Shown piece after piece: positions 1-11,600 of a DNA stretch of 64,000 nucleotides. The first letter of the stretch is position 1, and each line of letters opens with the position of its first letter. The notes under the pieces were generated by a model. It was given only the letters and a program-made list of their open reading frames with translations, did no database searches and was not told the origin of the DNA. The translations under genes were made by a program, and so were the position numbers. The stretch comes from Leishmania mexicana MHOM/GT/2001/U1103 (lineage: Eukaryota > Euglenozoa > Kinetoplastea > Trypanosomatida > Trypanosomatidae). The stretch is from positions 1,421,791 to 1,485,790 of the forward strand of contig NC_018312.1 in the NCBI RefSeq assembly GCF_000234665.1. The letters run 5' to 3'.

Positions 1-102
1 GCTCCGAAGTGATAGCGAGAGGCCAAAATGCGCGGGCGCGGGCGCGGGCGGTAGCGCGGCCCTCTAGCTTGCACTTGGCTGCGCTTCTCTCCGTTCCGAT
101 GT

Positions 103-202
103 NNNNNNNNNNNNNNNNNNNNNNNNNNNNNNNNNNNNNNNNNNNNNNNNNNNNNNNNNNNNNNNNNNNNNNNNNNNNNNNNNNNNNNNNNNNNNNNNNN
201 NN
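103..202. other. Assembly gap (100 N)
   Basis: A run of exactly 100 N, the usual placeholder for a gap of unknown size. The flanks are low-complexity GC-rich sequence and nothing can be said about the missing bases. Confidence 0.99.
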
Positions 203-1654
203 TTGTCGCCCCCGCTCTCTCTCTCTGATGTGGGAACTCAGCAAAGGGGGGCTCGGCGCCGCAGATGCCCGTGTAGAGGTAGGCGTGCGTGTCTGTGCGT
301 GTGGGTGACTTTGTTTGCCAAGGCCGCCACAGCCACAGCAGCGGCAGCGGCAGCACTCTTCGTGTCTGTCTGCCGGTCTGTCTGTGTGTCTGTGTGCGGG
401 AAATCGAGAGACGACCCACCCACCCATTCCTGCACTCCTCCTCGCCCGTTTTCGTTTTATTGTGCGTGGGGAGGTGGTCGGGGGGTTGTTGTGCGTGTGG
501 CTACGTTTCCCTGCGGCTCTTTTGATGCTGTTCACGCAGTTTTCTTGTGACACCCTCTTTTTTGTTTTCTTTTGCTTAGTTGGGGAAGGGAGGGGGAGAG
601 GGAGAAGGGGGGGGCTCCATGCCCCCTCTCATCCCTCCCCTTCCCTCCCCACCACCCACCACCACCACACCACACCTTTCCATCTTTCTTTTTTTCGTCC
701 GTCTTTTATATTTATGCTGGTAGTCCACTAACACCAACCGGTAGAGATGGAGGAGAGAGGAGGGGGTGCACACACACACACACGCATACAGGACACACAA
801 GCACGTAGACGTGCGGGTGGGGTGCAACGGTTCACAGTCCCCCTACACGCGGAGCTCACCTTACATCCGCCCGTCCCGTCCGCCCCCCTCCTCCTCCCCA
901 TGTCTGTCTCCCTCTCGCTTTCTTGTTGATGTTTACTTCGCCGTGGCGTTGGCGATAGGTGTTACCCCAAATGCGCACCAACACTGCCGTTCCTCCGTTG
1001 GTTCCGTTGCAGCACCATCACCACCACCACCCCTCCATCACCTCTTTGGGTGCACACGTCTGTGCGTAAGAGAGTGGTAAGGGTGCGGCGTTTTCGGAAA
1101 TGCGCTTCTACTGATTTCGTTTCGTGCTTCCCTCTCACTGTGTGTGTGTCAGCGTGTGGGTGCACCTCTGTGCGTGTGGGCCTGCTTGTGTGGTTGTGTC
1201 TGTGTGTGTGTTGTGTGTGTGGGTAGGTGGTTGCGTTCTCATGGTGAGGGAAACCTGACGACCACTATTGAGGCGTGGTGTGTCTCCTCTGCTGATGCGC
1301 GCCGGTGCTGTTTGCCCTGGCCAATATCAGCAGACCCACACACACACACACACACGTACCCCGCACAGAGGTGCGCCCGCACGCCTGCTACATACATATA
1401 TATATGACGTATATTTTATGCTTCCATTTCTAGGCTCTCGCTCTGCATCTCTTCGTTTGGTGGCCGTGTCCTTTTTTTTCTTGTGCTTGACCGTCCTCCT
1501 TTCTTATTGTCCGCCCGTTTTCCCCATACAGTTGAAACACCGTGCCAACCCCGTCCCCCAGTGAGGTCCGACGAGACTAAAGTCCCACCCGACACGCAAG
1601 CACGCTCACACACGCACATACATTTACAGCTATGCATACATAGCTATATATATG

Positions 1655-1685
<31 letters not shown>

Positions 1686-2680
1686 GTATATGTATGTGGA
1701 TGTATGACATATGTATCTACATATGTATATCTGCGCTGGTGTGGGTGTGGGTGTTTGTATGCGCGCATAACGACGATGGAAATCATTAAAGCAAACAGCG
1801 GCAACCAGAAACACATCAAAAAAACACGAGCGAAGCACGAACACACACACACAACGCCAGTAAGGCGAGTGGACGAAGAGGGTTGAAGCGAAGCCATTAT
1901 ATTGGAGAGAGAAAGGTCATCCTGCCTCCCCCCTTTTCCGTGTGTGCGTGTGTTCTAGAGCGCTTCTGCGCGTAGAAGTGTGGTTTCCTCTGGCGAGCGA
2001 GGCGACGAGGGGAAGGATGGGGGGCTGGGCGCCAATCAAGGTACATCCTCTTCCCCCACCCTCCCAGCTGCACACGACTCTACACCACTTCACCTCCTCC
2101 ACTGCCTTCTCCTTGCGTGCGTGTATGCGTGCGCGGCATCTTTTTCTTCGCACTTTCAAGGAGTACGCTCGCGCCTGTAGAGCACCCTTGGAGCAGAGCT
2201 GGCGATGCACATACACAGCGGCCCCCCTCCCTTCCTCCCTAAGTCAGGTATGCTCGTAGAGAAGCATAGGCACCCGCTGCTCATCAACGGTTGTCCTCAT
2301 CGTGCACATAGGAGAGAAGCACAAGCGAAGGAGGAGGTGCTCTTGGATATCTCCTCGTAGCCACTCCTCCCTCCCCCACCCTGGAAAATGCTATGCGAGC
2401 AAGGCGTAGAGAGAAGCTATTCGTTCACGAAGAGGAACATCGACTCCTGAGCCGCTTTGCCACGACTCTAGAGATGATAATCAACGGCGGCGTCGTGGAA
2501 GAGCAGCGGCAGCAGCAACAGTACCACAAGGGAAAGCAACGGGCCTTCCTTCACGGTCACCATTATTGCATCCTTTCGGCGTGATGCGGCGGTTAGCGTG
2601 TAGCGCTGCGAGCGTGCGGCATCTTCGCCATCTCCGCCATCCGGCATGAAGGCCGCGCTGCACCCTCCCCACCCCCCACC
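203..2680. other. Low-complexity intergenic spacer
   Basis: No convincing gene is seen on either strand. The stretch is built of (CA)n and (GT)n microsatellites (for example near 767-784, 1190-1220 and 1336-1354), C/T-rich and G/A-rich tracts and an AT-repeat block. Open frames here are short and made of His/Thr, Cys/Val or Arg/Pro repeats, as expected from translating microsatellites. This is typical of long trypanosomatid 3' UTR and intergenic sequence. Confidence 0.7.
1643..1700. repeat. TA/TATG microsatellite
   Basis: Alternating T/A dinucleotides with interspersed TATG units, an AT island in an otherwise GC-rich window. A second, smaller block of the same kind lies at about 20328-20348. 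Confidence 0.9.
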
Positions 2681-2689
2681 CCGCAGTAC

Positions 2690-3760
2690 AGCGCGGGGCT
2701 GCGTTGCCGTGCTGCCGTCATCGGGAGCTCATGATGCCGTTGCACGGCCTCTGCAAGGCCGCCTTAGCCGATCCTGGCTTGTGCCGTGCCACCCTCCGGC
2801 TCTCACCTCCTCAGTACTTCTCTCAGAGGGGCCTCGATGACGGTGGCTACGCTTTCTGCCCGGTGGTGTGGATACGTATCTTTGTGGCGACGCGGGTTCA
2901 CAACACCACCGTGAAGCCCTGGAGTGCGTTGGAGCTGCCGCCTGAGGCCTTTGCCGCGGGCGCGTCAGCGACGTGCCCTCGTAGGCTGTCCGGCATGGTC
3001 GTCAAAGGCACACCGTAGCGCCGGCACACAAGCGGCTTCGCGAGTTCACCAACCATGATAACACCGTGTTCATGTTGTTCAGACCTGCACAACGCTGAAG
3101 AGCCGCTACGCCGACTGCCGCAGGTGGAGCGGCTTGGTTCGACATCGAAGAGACGGTCCAGGAGTGGAAGTACAACGCTCAGCTCGAAGAGGGTGACGAG
3201 CGTGGTGCCTGACCTTGCAGCGCCACCGTCAGCAGTTCCACGCCGTCTCGTGCGAAAGCCACGTGCGGGTATCGCCTTGAAGCATGTGAGCCCAGGACCA
3301 GCGTCCTTGAAGCACGCGCAGGCGGAGCGCGGGGTGCACCCGCACAGAAAGAGCGTTCGCGGCTCTAGTAGGCGACAGCATGTGTTGTTCAGCATCGAGG
3401 CCCGCCCACTCTTCAGTTTGGTGATGCGTCAGCATTCTCTCCAGCTTCGCGAGGACGGTATTGCTGGGCGTGGACCCGCATCATTGCAGCAGCTGCTGCG
3501 CGTATTTCAAGTGGAGACACCCGGTGTTGAGCTGGAGACGTTGCCAGCGGGTGTGTGTGAGAAGTCTACGCCTTCGCCGACACCGTCTGGGAGCTTTCTG
3601 ATGTGTATGCGTGTGAACATGGCCGACTGGAGTCGTTTCGCTTTCTGTTCACCATCATCACCTGACTGCTTGAGATAATTCTGCTGAGGCATCAACCGAA
3701 CATCGAAAAAGGAGTACCTAAGCTGCAGTTCTCAAAGGCAGTGTACCCCTCGCACTCGCC
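2690..3760 (+). pseudogene. Eroded coding relic, family not recognised
   Basis: This stretch reads unlike the microsatellite spacers around it: on the + strand, protein-like segments appear in different frames one after another, separated by stops and frame changes. Examples are VVWIRIFVATRVHNTT (about 2867-2915), LREFTNHDNTVFMLFRPAQ (about 3036-3094) and, further down, VWELSDVYACEHGRLESF (about 3585-3640). None belongs to a family I can name. The balanced composition, with aromatic and aliphatic residues in place of repeats, suggests a former gene that has accumulated indels. An alternative is ordinary UTR that happens to lack repeats. The opposite strand has a 165-codon frame across part of it without recognisable motifs. 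Confidence 0.3.
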
Positions 3761-4920
3761 TTCCTGCCCCTGGGCTGGAACTTCAGCAGCAGTAATAGCG
3801 CCCCACCATCATCGCAAGGATGCCGCTGATGGGCGTCGGCCGAAGGGCTCCTGTCCACACACACACACACATATACAGACACGCACGTGCACACGTGAAG
3901 TGAAGCTCTTCCGCGCTCATGTTCCGCCCGCCTTCTCCCTCTCTCCCCCTTCCGGCACACACGCACACCACCGCCATGCGTAAAGGACGGCACACACACA
4001 CATAATCGCTGTTTTCCTCTTGCTCTTGTTGCTCGATAGCACACATCCCTTTCGCCCCCTCTTCTACTCGTTGCCTCAGCCACCACTCATCGCACCTGGC
4101 CCACCCCCTCTCCCTCCACATCCTCGATTTGGGGCACCCGCGTTATTAACTGACCGCGTATATCCTTGCGTCTCCAGCGCTCCATCGGCCCCTTGTATCT
4201 GGCATCTCTGCTGCTACACCCCCCCCCCTGCTACCTGGCAACACAACACGCACACGTGCGACGTGCCGCGGCACACGTCTTCTCCTCTTGTGTGTTGTTT
4301 TCTTGTTTTCTTTTACGTTGCTGTGTCGCGCTTTCACAGAGGCATCCAAACCAGAAAAAAAAAGAAACGAACAGGATTGAACCCGGTATTCATTGCTCTC
4401 CTTATCTGTCTGTCTGTGTGTGTATGTGTGGGTGGGTGGGTGGGTAGGTGTGCGCATCTGCGTCGCCCATCGACCCCCTCCCCCTCCCTCCCCTTCTCCC
4501 CTCCATCCCCCTCCCTGCCTGCCTGCCTGCCACATTTGATGACGCGCCTGTTTAAACCGACTTTCTACTCCCTCCCTCCCTCCCTCTCGCTGTCCGCGTA
4601 CGTGCGGGTGCCTGCCTCGTTCATTTCCATTGTGTTAGTTCCTCGTCTTGAAAAGAAAGCAAAACACACCAAGGAAGGGAAGGTTGTACACATTTTCCTG
4701 TACACCCGGCACACCACACACTCCGCCCTGAAACGCGTGCGCGTGCACGCGATCCACCCTCCCCTCCCTTCCTCCCTCCCTCCCCCCCCCACGACGCCTA
4801 CACCACAGGCATACGCGTAGTTTGCCAGCGCGCGTGTGTGCATCGGTGAAACCTTCCGCCGCCGCCGCCTCCCCTCCAAACGCATCCCTGCCTGCTCGCT
4901 TCTTCTTGTGTCCTTTACGT
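3761..4920. other. Low-complexity intergenic spacer
   Basis: Microsatellite-rich sequence with C-rich runs, (CA)n near 3858-3890 and CCCT repeats near 4475-4600. No coding sequence is supported on either strand. Confidence 0.65.
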
Positions 4921-4928
4921 CGCTCAGC

Positions 4929-5011
4929 CGTTTTTTTCCTATTTTCTTTTTTTCCGTGTTCGCTGCTTCGTTCGCTCGACTTCTTACGTGCCTCTGTGCC
5001 GGGCGGCCTGA
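4929..5011 (+). promoter_or_regulatory. Polypyrimidine tract / probable spliced-leader acceptor region for the J-domain gene
   Basis: A dense run of T and C including two long T stretches (about 4929-4980), followed by AG dinucleotides from about 5010. Trypanosomatid mRNAs receive their 5' end by trans-splicing at the first usable AG after such a tract. Use of this site would give a 5' UTR of about 0.25-0.34 kb for the gene starting at 5348. The exact AG cannot be chosen by eye. Confidence 0.5.
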
Positions 5012-5347
5012 GGTGTGTGTGCGTGTGTGTGGGTGCTATCACTTGCTACGTGTTCTCTTGGTGTGTCGGCTCCGTTTTTTCATTGTGCTGAAGGGGTGCT
5101 GCCGTCCGCCGCAAGTCCCCTGCTTCTCTGTGTCGGTGCGCCTACCTCCCCCAGCGCCGCTGCACGGCGCCTACAGCGTTGCTGCGACTGCAGAGAAGTT
5201 TTCTCGGATGGTGGCCTGTGGCTTCCCCGTCCACCTCCCCCTCTGTTGTTGCTGCCTTTCGGCGCCTGTGACTCTGTTCGACGCAGCTCACCGTCGAACT
5301 TGCGCGTCGTCACACGCGCGCACGCCCCTGAGCTCTCCGCTGCAGTC

Positions 5348-6214
5348 ATGCAGACCCTCTACGACGTCCTTCGCGTGCCGATGAGCGCCTCACAAGACGA
5401 GATTCGGCACGCGTATTGTCGTCTGCTCGTCCGCTTTCACCCAGACCGCTGCTACCATGACAACGACAGCGTAGCGTACAACACGGCCCGTAAACAGGAT
5501 GAGGTGCGGATGAATCTTCTGAACAAGGCGTACAAGGTACTCTCCAACCCGAAAAGGCGGGGCGAGTATGACGCCTATCTCACCCGACAGCTGCGGAGCA
5601 ACTCCTCTGCATATCACCAGTCTCCCCACCAGGTTCGTCGTCCGCAAGGCACAGTACAGCCGCAGGTGTTCGCGTTTGGTGGCGGCGCCAACCGGAGCGT
5701 AAGTGGTATGGCAGGGGTGGTGAGGGCGATGATGACAATGGCGGTGGACGGCAACACCGCGCCAGCCACGGCAGGCACCGCACCCGCTTCTGGGCAGCCC
5801 ATCTCCACTGCAGAAGGAGCCCGTGGGGATTCCATGCATTCGCAATATGCGAACCCCATGACACGAGCATTGGGCACCTCGTTCGGTGTAGCAGGAGAAG
5901 CGGTTGCGACCGTACCGGAGGGCGGCGTAGACTTTTCGAAGCAGCCGTCGTCGAACACGCCGTCATCCGTGTCGATTGTGTACACGGACTCCGTGTCGGT
6001 GCGCACCATCAAGGCAGGTCCCCGTACGGTGGGTTTCGTGGTCGTCACCGAAGGTGGCGTTGCACCAGGCACTCCGGCATCCACAGAAACGCCGGAGGAT
6101 CCTCCGCAGCAGCAGCAGCAGCCGTCCGCAGCGGCAGCAGTTGCGATTCCTTCTGTGTCGGACGTCCACCTGCCGCGCCGGATCCGCGTCATTGAAGAGC
6201 ATCTGATTCTCTGA
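5348..6214 (+). CDS. J-domain (DnaJ/Hsp40-like) protein, probable type III
   Basis: A 288-residue protein. The first 75 residues or so form a J domain: helix I YDVLRV, helix II with DEIRHAYCRLLVRFHPD, the HPD tripeptide at residues 31-33 that stimulates Hsp70 ATPase, and a helix III/IV segment with LLNKAYKVLSNPKRRGEYD. There is no Gly/Phe-rich region or CxxCxGxG zinc finger, so it fits the type III class. The rest is low-complexity, rich in Ala, Thr, Ser, Gly and Pro, with a short polyGln run followed by polyAla near the C-terminus. The frame is open 111 codons upstream, but that part has no domain and lies in the pyrimidine-rich leader; the Met directly before the J-domain start is chosen. 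No signal peptide or membrane helix is evident. The likely role is as an Hsp70 co-chaperone; the client is unknown. Confidence 0.88.
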   Translation: MQTLYDVLRVPMSASQDEIRHAYCRLLVRFHPDRCYHDNDSVAYNTARKQDEVRMNLLNKAYKVLSNPKRRGEYDAYLTRQLRSNSSAYHQSPHQVRRPQGTVQPQVFAFGGGANRSVSGMAGVVRAMMTMAVDGNTAPATAGTAPASGQPISTAEGARGDSMHSQYANPMTRALGTSFGVAGEAVATVPEGGVDFSKQPSSNTPSSVSIVYTDSVSVRTIKAGPRTVGFVVVTEGGVAPGTPASTETPEDPPQQQQQPSAAAAVAIPSVSDVHLPRRIRVIEEHLIL

Positions 6215-8379
6215 GTTTCAGTGGCAAAGTCATCGCCTCTCCTCCCCTCCCCCATCCCGCCTCTGCGCTCGCACACACGCAAGCCATCTTCCCCTGCGCT
6301 GATGCTGCTTGCCCTCTCTCCAATCTGCAAGAGGCAGATTCCCCACCATTCAGTACGTCAGGAAGGGAAAGGATGATGGCGGTGACGGCGGTGGTGGTGG
6401 ACGCAGGGGGCGTACAGTCGATCGGACTCGCCACTCCTTTCCCGTGACCCTTCTCGTTTCGCACTCCTACGTTGTTTCTCTTCTTAGAATGGCTCTCGCT
6501 GTGCTCCTCATCTGCGCGAATGGCTGGTCATGTAGGACAAAGCGTGCATGCGCGTGTTTACGTCTGTCACTGCAAGACAAGAGCATCTCCGTCGTAGTCT
6601 CCCTACCTCTCTGCCTCCCCTCAATTTGACATGGCTCACGTTGTTACTGCATCTTTCGGTGCCCCTTGCGTGGATGTCGACTCTCACACACGAACACACA
6701 CATACCACACTCTCCCGACCTTCCCCCCCCCACTGCGTTCTATTCAGGACGTCCCTTTTTCCTTCCTCCTCCGCGTTCTGCAGAGCGCGGGTCCTGCATG
6801 CGCCTACACGCAAAGCCATGCGTGCGCACGAAGACGCGATATCGATGCGTCCCCTTCTTTTGATGCCCCTCTGTCTGTGCTCCTGTACCTATGTGTCTGT
6901 AATCGAAGGTGGTTAGGGGTGGCGGAGGAGGTATGTCCTCAGTGCGAGTGTTCGGTGGACTCGTTGACGCACACCGAGCAAGCCCCCCTATTGGCGCGTA
7001 CGCGCCCACGCGCAGGCGGCATACATGCTTGGATATACGGCTTCCTCTGCCGTCACCTCTGCCAGGCTGTCGTTCCTGTCGCTGTTCATACCCTGTGCAC
7101 GTGCGTTTGCACACATGAGCCGCTCTTCAGCCCCCCCCCCCCTTTCGTTTTCTCGATGATCCCTATTCGCCTTTTTCTGGTTGTTTGGTTGTGGCTTCGC
7201 TTCCTCTCTCGTGTCGTGTGTGTGCGCCCCACCTTTGACGACGTTCTTATACCCCCTAAACCCACCCCTCGGCTTATCACCTCTCCCTCATGACGAGAGG
7301 CGCACACCCCCACCGCACCCCTTTCGAATCCCAGACCACCTCTGGTGGTGGCGGAGCCAAGCGCCTACGACGTAAGGGAAGTCGGAGCGGCCGGCGACGG
7401 TGAACACGTCTCTGCCATCCACATGATGAGCGAAGTGTCATCGCTCCCCGAGCGTATCTCAGCCGCACCGAAGAGATGCACGACGTGGCGACTGCTATGA
7501 TGGGGGCGGCTGGGAGGCCACCTGCAGGGTGCAGGGTGGGCGGAGTGTGGGGCAGGGGCCGTGCTTCAATGGCTGGGCTGGCACATTTTCGGTAACACGC
7601 GTGTGCGTGTGTGCGGACGACAGCGGAGGAGGAGGGAGGGGGGCGTCCCTCGCCTTTGGCGCATCTCCCTAGTCGCTATCTGTCTGACTGTCTCAAGCCT
7701 GCGCGCTGAGAGCCACATTTGAAGTGCCGCGCCCCCCTCCCTCCCACTCCCTCTCTTCCCTCCCCTTCCCCAGCTCTGCCTGGCGGCGCCACGTTGCCTG
7801 CACACCCAATCGATACCGAAGGCGGACAAGAAACAGAGTGCACGCAGAAAAGGCGGATAGCCAAACACATGCTGTCCCCCCCCCTTCCCCCCGCCCATTC
7901 ATACCTCAATCCCCTCCCCACTCCGTTGGAGAAGTCGAAAGGTGGAAGGAGGCATGACACGGTCGCACGCAGCGAGTACGGTACTCGCTCTTTCACTGAT
8001 CCCTGTCCTCTGCGTCTCCGCGTATGCTTTGGTTGTGTCTCGGTCCCTTGGTGTTTCCGCCGGCCACCGCTGGCGATCTTTACACACCAACCTCTCCTGT
8101 CGCATCCCTCATCCTCCATACTCTGTCCTCCCTCTCCCTCATCACACACTCACACATGCACCGCGCGCGCCCGAGCACTCCGATCCATCTATGCAGACAG
8201 GTGCGCAGAAACACTAGGGAGACGCACCGACAAAGACGTTCCACATGCACCCCACCGGCCTCCTCCTTCGCCCACTCACTTCACCATATCATCACCACTC
8301 CTCACACGGGCACCAGAGTCTCCCCCCTCCCTCCCCCCTCCCTCTCCATATACTATTCCGAATATTCTCTTTATGCGTT
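6215..8379. other. Intergenic spacer, probable 3' UTR of the J-domain gene
   Basis: No supported gene. The stretch contains C-rich and CA-rich low-complexity sequence and several pyrimidine tracts (about 6715-6735, 7130-7150, 8320-8350). Open frames are repeat-driven and lack domain-like segments. Confidence 0.65.
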
Positions 8380-8405
8380 ATGCATTGTTTCTCTTGCCTT
8401 TTTAG
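8380..8405 (+). promoter_or_regulatory. Probable spliced-leader acceptor for the membrane pseudokinase gene
   Basis: A T/C-rich tract ends in TTTTTAG, with the AG at 8404-8405. It is the strongest acceptor before the gene and would give a 5' UTR of about 227 nt to the Met at 8633. Confidence 0.6.
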
Positions 8406-8632
8406 CAAAAAACTTACTATCATCCTTACCCTCACTTTGCTCTGCTCGCTTGCATATACACCTCCACCTCCCATCCCTCGCGGGGAAAAAGGGGGAGGGG
8501 GTAGCCAAGATCATCTTTAAGCCACACACACACACACCGCAGCAGGCGCACACATCTGGTTGCTGATATTTGCCTCGCCACACACGGCATCCCGTGGAGC
8601 TGACGCTACTAGCTGCACCGCGAGCGACACCA

Positions 8633-11600
8633 ATGAATGCGGCAACAGGCGGATCGCCAATGAAGACCCTGACCGCACAAGAACAGGAGGTGCCGATGCA
8701 TCCTCCAGTCGGGCACCACCAGCCACTCTCGTCCCGATGCAGCTCCTCCCCTGAATGGCTGCGCAAGGCAAAGCGTGTGGGCACCGCCGCACGCAATGTT
8801 CTCTGCCGCATCGACGTGTGCTGGACCGTTTTTTACTTTGTCTTCCTTGTCTGTGTTGGCTCCATCAGCTCCTCTATATCATATCGGCTGGTGAGTCGCT
8901 CGCTGACCGAGGCGTGGCACAGCCTGCACGAAAACCGCATCACCACTGTGAACAAGCTCATTGACCAGAGCATGGACCGCGTCGATGACATGGCGGGCGG
9001 CCTTCTCACTCTCTACATGAAGACCCAGTTCCTAATGCAATCAGAAAAGACGCTCTCGGTGCTGTGCGCGCTGCTGGAGAAATACGACGAGGCGAGGAAC
9101 TACCACGCCTTCTCTGTCGTCTCGCTGAAGCAGCTGGAGATGATATCATGTTGGCGCGGTAGTGCTGAGTCGGACGCCGGCAGGCAGTTGATTGGGGCCA
9201 TCTCGCACAACCATACAGTCAACGCCACCTACTACGTGAACCGCAGTAACTACATGTTCCACCGCCCTTTGCAGGTGAGCTCGGTTATCCCCGAAGAGAA
9301 CGGCAGCGTCGCTGCTCTTGTCGACAACTACGCTACAAGTGAGCTGATCGAGTACACAAAGGCATACTACAAGGGCAGCATTGACTCCGTCGACATCCGG
9401 CTAAGGTGGCTACAACCATCCTCGCATCCACACCTCATCCACTACAACTATCCTGCCGGACTAATCTACCGTAGCCTCAAGCTCCCGACCAACGTCAGTA
9501 TCACCGATTGCACGCAGGTGCATATTGATGGCGCGCGGCTTGCCCTCAACACCATCAGCGAAGTCAAGTCCGGTTTCCTCTTGGCCGTCTTTATCAACCA
9601 AAGCCTCGCAGACGCCGACCCGCTCATCATGTCCAACAACTGGGGCCAGCAGACGGTGCACGACAATATTATTTTTCCTTCCAGCGAGCATGCACCCACG
9701 GCCTACCTCAAGTCTAGCAACGTCAGCCACCCACTCATGCGCGAGGCGCTCAAGCACGTCGACCTCTCGCGCATGCAAGACCCCGGTCACAAGCACAGCG
9801 TCGACTTTCGCTACAAGGACTCACACGCCGTCATCACCGTATGGGCCTACACATCGCGCTACGGTTTGACGCTGCCACTGGTGTACGTCAACTCCCAGAA
9901 TATTATCACTGGCCCCTACCTGCGACTGCACGATACCCTCAATGGTGTCCTCGCCGCCGTCATGGTGCTCGTCAGCTTGATCTTTTGGCTGTTTGTGCAG
10001 CTCTACTTTGCGGCACCGCTGCGCGAGATCACCCGGCTACTAGACTGCAGCGTGCAGCGGGGTGCGCGGGCGCTGTACCGCGCCGGAAAGCACGGCATTG
10101 GTGCGCTGGCGGAGGTGCGTGCGCTGGGCAACGCGCACAACGCCGCCATGCGCCAGCTGCGCGAAGTCGACGCCTTCGTTCCCGCAGCCGTGCGAGAGGA
10201 GCTGCCCCGCGGCTCCCTGCCAGCGCTCCTCACTGTACCCATCGAGACAACGCTAGCCGGCCTCAATGTCGTAACGGGCTCGCCCGAGAACAGAGTCGCG
10301 CGCCACCTTTCCACCGTCGTCTACATCACTATGCGGCCGCTACAGCCACCGTCAGTGGCGTCGCACGACTCGAGCAGGACACCAGCACCTCTGTCCACGC
10401 AGCCAGTCGGGCACGACGCCGCCGCCATAGCGCCACCCCGCAAGCAGCGCCTGTCAGCCATGGTGCAGCGTGCGGTACACACAGTCAACGCAACCAGCAG
10501 CGGTCCCTTCGCCACGCCGGTGGCCCTAGGCGCTTTCGCCAGCGTCATACATGAGCTCGCGCACACACACCGCGGCACCGTGCTCCGCCTGCACCCTGAC
10601 ACCTGCATCCTGCACTTCCACGCAGCCGTGCGCGCGCACCTCCTGCCGCGGCAGGAGAAGCAGCTGGTTAACGCAGCAGATGTAGACGTGGCCACAGAGC
10701 AGCTCGCGCAGCAGGATGCACGCAACGCGGCTGCCTTTGCACTGGCTTTGCTGAGCTGGGTGGACGGGCAGAAGACGGCGGAAGGGCAGCTGGAGTTGCC
10801 ACGCATGCCGGACGTGCGCGCGCTCCTGGACACGAGTCTGTATACGTGTGGGCAGTACCGCCCCGCCGGCAGCGAGCAGACCATGACGGTGGCACTGGGC
10901 CGCGATGTGTTGCGCGACGCCGGTAGTGTGGTGGAACGCATCGGCGCGCGCATTGCCATGACCGAGGAGACTGCCACGCGCGTTCTCCGCGGTGGCCGCC
11001 ATGGCAGTGGCGATAGCGGCACGACGGCGGTGAGTGCGATACCGGTGGAGGTGCTGTGCACCGGTCGCGCGGAGCACGACGCGGACGCACTGGTGCTGTA
11101 CGAAGCGCTTTGCAGTCGTGTCTCCAGTGACGCCGCCTTGCAGCTATACGTGCGCATCTGCTTCGACGGATTCGCGCGCATGCGGCAGGGCGACTACGCA
11201 GGCGCGCTCACTGCCTTCTGCGGTGTCGCCGCGATCGCGGACCTGGATCCCGGGCTGATGCCGCCATACCTACGCTGTGAGGTGGCAGCTAGCGACGCTA
11301 CCGAAGGCGCCGTGTCGGTGCAGGTGGCACGACTCATGCGCGAGTGCGAGCGCTGCGTGCGTGCAGGCGTCATCGACGGCTTTCAGCGTGTGCCGCGGCG
11401 GCCACCGGGAATGGACGCCGTGTTACGAGACGACATCACGCCCCTCGGCACGGCGCCGGGGCCGCCGGTGGGCGCCGCTGCGAGCGACGTCACCGCAGCA
11501 AGCGCCAAACCGCGAAGAATGGCGAGCAGCTTCACGGCGCCGCCATGGTACCCAGAGGTGCGCGACAGACACGTGATGCTGCTGAAGAACGGTGCTGTTA

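Noticed and set aside
769..784. (CA)n and (GT)n arrays as candidate regulatory or CRISPR-like repeats
   Set aside because: They are simple microsatellites common in trypanosomatid intergenic DNA. There are no spacers between them, and the genome is eukaryotic.
2393..2584. A 63-codon frame starting MRARRREKLFVHEEEH
   Set aside because: It reads partly protein-like but includes a polyGln run from a CAG microsatellite, has no recognisable motif and no supporting context such as a strong acceptor.
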